Shown here one piece after another: positions 59,731 to 64,000 of a stretch of 64,000 bases of DNA (its first letter is position 1; each line of letters starts with the position of its first letter). The notes beneath the pieces were generated by a model that saw only the letters and a list, made by a program, of their open reading frames with translations, searched no databases and had not been told where the DNA came from. The stretch is taken from the NCBI GenBank assembly GCA_035620975.1, contig DASPFV010000221.1, positions 1 through 64,000 on the forward strand. The letters run 5' to 3'. This stretch comes from DASPFV01 sp035620975 (GTDB lineage Bacteria > Acidobacteriota > Vicinamibacteria > Vicinamibacterales > 2-12-FULL-66-21). The translations under genes were made by a program, and so were the position numbers.

Positions 59731-61159
59731 CGCGCTCCGAGCCGAACGGGATGTTGCGCAGGGTCGCCTGCGTGTCGGTCTTGATCTGCGCTTCGCAGGC
59801 GCCGCTGCCGCACCAGCCCGCAATCACGAACCCCGGACGGCCTTCCATGGCGGCTTTGAACTCCTCGTACGTCACCGCGCGGGTCGTGTGCTCCTCGCGG
59901 AACGTGACCGCCCGTCGCAGCAGCGCGGCCTGAATCTCGTCGAGCAGGCCGACGATTCGTAGTGGCAGACCGTCCATGGGCGTGGGGAGCTTCTCGCGGG
60001 TATCACGACGAGCGAGCAGCACCTGCGACTTCTCGATGTCTTTCGGCCCGATCTCGAGTCGGAGCGGCACGCCGCGGAGCTCCCACTCGGCGAACTTCCA
60101 GCCCGGGGTATATGCCTCGCGATCGTCGAGCATGACGCGAATCCCCTGCGCGACCAGCGCGTCGCGAATCTCGCAGGCTCTGGGCAGCACCGTCTCCTGC
60201 CAGTTGCCGCGCGGGATCGGCACGATGACGACCTGGTACGGCGCGACCCGGGGCGGGAGCACGAGGCCACTGTCGTCGCCATGCGTCATGATGACCCCGC
60301 CGACGAGCCGGGTGGAGACACCCCACGACGTGGTCCAGGCGTGCTGCAGCGTCTTGTCGCGTCCCTGGAACTGGATGTCGAAGGCCCGCGCGAAGTTCTG
60401 ACCCAGGTTGTGGGACGTGCCCGCCTGCAGGGCGCGCCCGTCGCGCATCAGGCCTTCGATCGAGTACGTCTTGGATGCCCCGGCAAACTTCTCGCTTTCG
60501 CTCTTCTGCCCGTCGACGACGGGCATCGCGAGCTCCCGCTCGGCGAAGTCCTTGTAGAGGCCGAGAATCCGGAGCGTCTCTTCCTGCGCTTCGGCCTCGG
60601 TCTCGTGCGCGGTGTGCCCTTCCTGCCAGAGGAACTCGGTCGTGCGGAGAAACGGCCGCGTGACCTTCTCCCACCGCACGACGTTCGCCCACTGGTTGAT
60701 CAGGACCGGCAGATCGCGCCAGGACTGGATCCACTTGGCATAGAGCGTCCCGATGATCGCTTCCGAGGTCGGGCGGACCACCAGCGGCTCGGCCAGCTCC
60801 TCGTCGCCGCCGCGCGTCACCCAGGCCACCTGCGGAGCGAATCCCTCGACGTGCTCCTTCTCCTTCATCAACAGGCTGGACGGAATGAAGAGGGGGAAGT
60901 ACGCGTTGACGTGTCCGGTTGCCTTGAAGCGGCGATCGAGGGCCTGCTGCATCAGCTCCCAGATGGCGTATCCATACGGCCGGATCGCCATGCAGCCCTT
61001 GACCTCCGTGTAATCGGCGAGCTCCGCGCGCCGCACCACATCGAGGTACCAGCGGGAGAAATCCTCCGATTGCGGCGTGATCTCGGTCACGAGCTTGTCC
61101 GTCTCTTTCTCCTTGCCGCCGGCCGCGCGCTTCGCGGGTCCAGCCACCTGATCAGCCAT
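59663..61159 (-). CDS. proS: Proline--tRNA ligase, archaeal/eukaryotic type
   Basis: A 498-residue class IIa synthetase lacking the bacterial editing insertion (INS). Motif 1 region is RPYGYAIWELMQQALDRRF, motif 2 is TSEAIIGTLYAKWIQSWRDL and FLRTTEFLWQEGHTAH, motif 3 is TSWGVSTRLVGGVIM; the anticodon-binding domain follows (about 300-400) and the C-terminal domain has zinc-type Cys pairs (WCGSGAC, CVRCG). This ProS type is found in archaea, eukaryotes and some bacteria. It is 6 bp downstream of nadB, so they are probably co-transcribed. Confidence 0.95.
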   Translation of the reverse strand: MADQVAGPAKRAAGGKEKETDKLVTEITPQSEDFSRWYLDVVRRAELADYTEVKGCMAIRPYGYAIWELMQQALDRRFKATGHVNAYFPLFIPSSLLMKEKEHVEGFAPQVAWVTRGGDEELAEPLVVRPTSEAIIGTLYAKWIQSWRDLPVLINQWANVVRWEKVTRPFLRTTEFLWQEGHTAHETEAEAQEETLRILGLYKDFAERELAMPVVDGQKSESEKFAGASKTYSIEGLMRDGRALQAGTSHNLGQNFARAFDIQFQGRDKTLQHAWTTSWGVSTRLVGGVIMTHGDDSGLVLPPRVAPYQVVIVPIPRGNWQETVLPRACEIRDALVAQGIRVMLDDREAYTPGWKFAEWELRGVPLRLEIGPKDIEKSQVLLARRDTREKLPTPMDGLPLRIVGLLDEIQAALLRRAVTFREEHTTRAVTYEEFKAAMEGRPGFVIAGWCGSGACEAQIKTDTQATLRNIPFGSERVTGTCVRCGQASSVEAWFAKAY

Positions 61160-61165
61160 CGCGTC

Positions 61166-62734
61166 TCACCTGCCCTCACCGCGGTCGCCGCGGGATTCCG
61201 CTACCCGACGGTTCCAGTGTATATCGTCGCGTACGGGATAATCCGTGCGGTAGTGCGCACCGCGGCTCTCGTGCCGACGCAGCGCCGCGCGGGCGATCAG
61301 CCAGCCGACGGTCAGCACGCTGGCGGCGCGCCACTCGGCAGGATGCGGCGGACCGCCGGCGCGCAGACGGTCGTCGAGCGCACGCCACGCGGGATCCAGC
61401 ACCGCCAGCGCGGTTTCCAGCCCGGCCCGATCCCGGAACAGCCCGACATTGGTCCACATCAGCGCCTGCACCGCCTCGACCGCCGGCAGCCCGATGGGCG
61501 CCGCGAGGCCCGACGGCGACCGCGCTGCGGTTGCTTCTCCGCCGGTCCGTTCGACGCCCGAAGCTTTCATGGCCCGGCCGGCCCGCGCGCCGAAGACGAG
61601 TCCTTCGAGCAGAGAGTTGCTCGCCAGCCTGTTCGCGCCGTGGACCCCCGTGCAGGCCACCTCCCCCGCGGCAAACAGGCCCGGGACGGTCGTCCGCCCG
61701 TCGAGGTCCGTGACGACCCCGCCCATGATGTAGTGGGCCGCCGGTCCTACGGGGATGCGATCGCTCGCCAGGTCGAGGTCGGCCTGTCGGCACGCCGCCG
61801 AGATCAGCGGGAAGCGCCGGTGCACGAACGCCGGGTCGAGATGCGCCAGCGACAGGTAGATTGGGCGGCCCGTCTCCTCGGCCTCGCGCACGATCCCGCG
61901 GGCGACGCGGTCGCGGGGGGCCAGATCGCCTGCGGGGTCGCGGCGCAACATGAACCGCTCCCCCCTGTCGTTCAGGAGGACGGCGCCCTCGCCCCGCAGC
62001 GCTTCCGAGAGCAGGAACCGGGGCTGCCCCGGCACCTTGAGCGCCGTCGGGTGGAACTGCACGAACTCCATGTCGGCGACGCGCGCCCCGGCCCGGTAGG
62101 CGACCGCCACGCCGTCGCCGGTGGCGACGGGGGGATTCGTCGTCTCGCTGTAGACCTGTCCGGCTCCGCCCGTGGCCAGCAGGACGGCCTGCGCGCGGGC
62201 GCTCTCGATCGTGCCGTCGTCGAGCAGGAAGCGGACGCCGACGCAGCGGCCGTCCTCGACGATGAGGTCGATCACGCGCGCGTGATCGCACGTGGTCACC
62301 TCCGGGAGCGCCGAGACGCGGGACCAGAGCAGGCGCGCGATCTCGCGTCCCGTGGCGTCGCGTGCGTGGAGCACGCGACGGGCACTGTGCGCCCCCTCGA
62401 TGGCCAGGGCAGGCTCGCCATCATCCGTGCGATCGAACCCGACGCCCCAGTCGAGCAGCTCGCGGACGTACTGCGGTCCTTCCTCGGCGAGCACCTGCAC
62501 CGCGCGCGGATCGCACAGGCCGTCGCCTGCGGCGATGGTGTCGGAGGCGTGCCGCGCTGGTGAGTCGTCCGGGCCGACGGCCGCCGCGATCCCGCCCTGC
62601 GCGTACCCGGTGTTCCCCTCGCGGGGATCGGCTTTCGTGACGATCAGCACGCGGCCGGAGCCGCCCAGTTCCGCCGCGGCCCGAAGGCCGGCGATGCCGC
62701 TGCCGATGATGAGGAAGTCCGCGCGCCGCTCCAC
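61166..62734 (-). CDS. nadB: L-aspartate oxidase
   Basis: A 522-residue FAD enzyme that oxidises aspartate to iminoaspartate, the first step of de novo NAD synthesis. The FAD site is IIGSGIAGLRAA, with HGANRLASNSLLEGLVFG and GGVVTDLDGRTTVPGLFAAG near the active site, and MEFVQFHPTAL is the typical flavoprotein subunit motif. GTG 62734 has AGGAG 5 nt upstream. nadA and nadC are not in the window. Its partner in the operon is proS; it is divergent from aroB (66 bp). Confidence 0.95.
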   Translation of the reverse strand: MERRADFLIIGSGIAGLRAAAELGGSGRVLIVTKADPREGNTGYAQGGIAAAVGPDDSPARHASDTIAAGDGLCDPRAVQVLAEEGPQYVRELLDWGVGFDRTDDGEPALAIEGAHSARRVLHARDATGREIARLLWSRVSALPEVTTCDHARVIDLIVEDGRCVGVRFLLDDGTIESARAQAVLLATGGAGQVYSETTNPPVATGDGVAVAYRAGARVADMEFVQFHPTALKVPGQPRFLLSEALRGEGAVLLNDRGERFMLRRDPAGDLAPRDRVARGIVREAEETGRPIYLSLAHLDPAFVHRRFPLISAACRQADLDLASDRIPVGPAAHYIMGGVVTDLDGRTTVPGLFAAGEVACTGVHGANRLASNSLLEGLVFGARAGRAMKASGVERTGGEATAARSPSGLAAPIGLPAVEAVQALMWTNVGLFRDRAGLETALAVLDPAWRALDDRLRAGGPPHPAEWRAASVLTVGWLIARAALRRHESRGAHYRTDYPVRDDIHWNRRVAESRGDRGEGR

Positions 62735-62800
62735 GCTGCTCCTGAACCTGCTATCCTACCACCCGGTTCCCGCCGGCTCCGGAACCAGCCGCGCCTCACG

Positions 62801-63928
62801 ATGGCTCCCGACGCCTCGAGTGTCCCGCCCCGATCGCAGGTGATTGTCCGCACGCCGTCGGCGACATACCCGATCGACATCGCCTGGGGAGCCGCCGCCC
62901 GGCTCCCCGCGCTGCTGGACGCGAACGACCTTCCGGCGCGCCGGCTCGTCGTCTCCAACGGCGTGGTCTGGCGGCTGCACGGACGGACGCTCGCCAGCGT
63001 CTCGGCAGAAGAACCAATCCTGCTCCCCGACGGCGAGCGCTTCAAGAACCTCGCAACCGTCGGGCGCATCTACGACGCGCTGATTCGAGCCGCCGCGGAT
63101 CGGGCGACAACGGTGGTGGCGGTCGGTGGCGGTGTCATCGGAGACGTCGCCGGGTTCGCCGCGGCGACGTACCTCCGTGGTGTGCCGCTCGTCCACGTGC
63201 CCACGACGCTCCTCGCCCAAGTGGACAGCGCGATCGGCGGCAAGGTCGGAGTGAACCATGCCGTCGGCAAGAATCTGATCGGCGCCTTCCATCAGCCCCG
63301 GCTCGTGGTGGTGGACCCGGGGCTCCTGCAGACCCTCCCCCGGCGCGAGTTCAGGGCAGGCCTCTACGAAGTGGTGAAGTACGGAATGATCGCGAGCCGG
63401 CCGCTCTTCGAGCGGGTCGCCGCGTCGCTCCCGGCGCTCTTCGCCCGGGAGGCCGAGCCCCTTGCAGCCATCGTCGCGGAGTGCTGCCGCATCAAGGCCG
63501 ACGTCGTGGAACGCGACGAGCGGGAGACCGGCCCCAGGCGGACGCTGAACTTCGGCCACACGGTCGGGCACGCGCTGGAAGCCGTGACGCGCTATCGGCG
63601 GTTCCGGCATGGCGAAGCCGTCGGCTACGGCATGCTGGCTGCAGCGGCGCTCGCCGTCACCCGCGGCGTGCTGGCGGAGTCGGATCGGACCGCGCTGTCC
63701 GCCGTGATCACCACAATGGGACCGCTGCCGCCAATCGGCGACCTGGATGCGGGCGAGATCGTCGACGCCACCGCACGCGACAAGAAGGTCGTCGCGGGGC
63801 GCCTGCACTTCGTGCTCCCGACGTCCATCGGTTCCACCACCACCGTGAGCGATGTCACCCGGGAAGAGCTCCTGCGTGCGGTCGTCGCCATCGGCGCCCG
63901 AGTGGCCGCCGGATCGGCCATGCCCTGA
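62801..63928 (+). CDS. aroB: 3-dehydroquinate synthase
   Basis: A 375-residue NAD- and metal-dependent enzyme of the shikimate pathway that turns DAHP into 3-dehydroquinate. The NAD-binding VAVGGGVIGDVAGFAAATYL and VPTTLLAQVDSAIGGKVGVN are present, the metal ligands lie in YEVVKYGMI and LNFGHTVGHALE plus RHGEAVGYGM, and KKVVAGRLHFVLPTSIG ends the domain. Length fits the family. It is divergent from nadB and convergent with the truncated regulator gene at the right edge. Confidence 0.95.
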   Translation: MAPDASSVPPRSQVIVRTPSATYPIDIAWGAAARLPALLDANDLPARRLVVSNGVVWRLHGRTLASVSAEEPILLPDGERFKNLATVGRIYDALIRAAADRATTVVAVGGGVIGDVAGFAAATYLRGVPLVHVPTTLLAQVDSAIGGKVGVNHAVGKNLIGAFHQPRLVVVDPGLLQTLPRREFRAGLYEVVKYGMIASRPLFERVAASLPALFAREAEPLAAIVAECCRIKADVVERDERETGPRRTLNFGHTVGHALEAVTRYRRFRHGEAVGYGMLAAAALAVTRGVLAESDRTALSAVITTMGPLPPIGDLDAGEIVDATARDKKVVAGRLHFVLPTSIGSTTTVSDVTREELLRAVVAIGARVAAGSAMP

Positions 63929-63934
63929 GCGCGG

Positions 63935-64000
63935 CTACTCCAGCCGGTGCTCGCGCATCTTCGCGAGCAGCACCTTGTAACTGACCTGCAGCAGCTCGGC
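63935..64000 (-). CDS. 3' end of an NtrC-type (sigma54-dependent) response regulator gene, partial
   Basis: The last 21 codons and TAG (63935-63937) of a gene that enters from the right edge. They encode AELLQVSYKVLLAKMREHRL, the second helix of a Fis-type HTH as found at the C-terminus of NtrC-family regulators (compare A-x-L-L-x-x-S-x-K-T-L-x-x-K). The rest is outside the window. It is convergent with aroB, 6 bp apart. The identification rests on this short stretch only. Confidence 0.6.
   Translation of the reverse strand, partial: AELLQVSYKVLLAKMREHRLE

Noticed and set aside
1..64000. CRISPR arrays, tRNA or rRNA genes, insertion sequences, prophage or attachment sites
   Set aside because: None was seen. 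The tandem repeats at 3420 and 10491 have only two to three units with no spacers of the CRISPR type.

Overview
The window reads as chromosomal DNA from a GC-rich member of the Acidobacteriota, probably a Vicinamibacteria-like lineage. Two family hallmarks support the phylum: an acidobacterial duplicated orphan permease (ADOP, 4638-7058) and a VWFA-related acidobacterial domain protein (25126-27207). High GC, class I housekeeping genes on both strands, many secreted peptidases and a tatA-tatC pair fit this; the class-level placement is inference. I see no rRNA, tRNA, phage, insertion sequence, CRISPR array or defence cluster.

Layout. 1-8435: a RodZ-like membrane HTH protein, an S9 dipeptidyl peptidase, a double NTF2-like exported protein, the ADOP permease and an M19 dipeptidase. 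8449-14450: a coupled DUF2339/DUF3999 pair of very large envelope proteins. 14545-20512: uridine kinase, GNAT, dUTPase, then a small catabolic island (P1/DmpA peptidase, Tat-exported asparaginase-type Ntn hydrolase, creatininase-family amidase, PLP threonine/serine dehydratase). 20526-31350: alpha-glucan phosphorylase, small unknowns, a DinB/YfiT protein, the VWFA operon, M24 peptidase, HtrA protease, and an unknown membrane protein after a strong intrinsic terminator. 31396-37912: a tight run CYTH / sugar nucleotidyltransferase / AmgK-like kinase, then sugar isomerase / asnS / rimO.

37913-47734 is the classical translation and RNA operon: leader with an intrinsic terminator, rimP, nusA, infB, rbfA, nrnA, truB, then a separate promoter and leader for rpsO, and pnp. 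Genes ylxR and ribF, often in this operon, are absent. 47794-55257: odd cupredoxin, M48 protease, smc with a low-complexity insertion, S41 protease. 55390-58478: tatA, tatC and an OmpA-family barrel protein. 58648-64000: HEAT-repeat protein, proS, nadB, aroB and the last codons of an NtrC-type regulator running off the right edge.

Themes: envelope and peptide processing (S9, M19, S58, Ntn asparaginase, M24, HtrA, M48, S41) dominates the accessory genes. Promoters are mostly recognisable by their -10 box, and in several cases the -10 lies 6-9 bases before the start codon, which suggests leaderless mRNAs. The most unusual signals are two related tandem repeats at the 5' ends of two secreted-protein genes, one of them translated inside a signal peptide; the CYTH/nucleotidyltransferase/AmgK-like operon; a PrcB-DUF4870 fusion coupled to the VWFA protein; and a cupredoxin whose usual C-terminal His ligand seems replaced by Cys.
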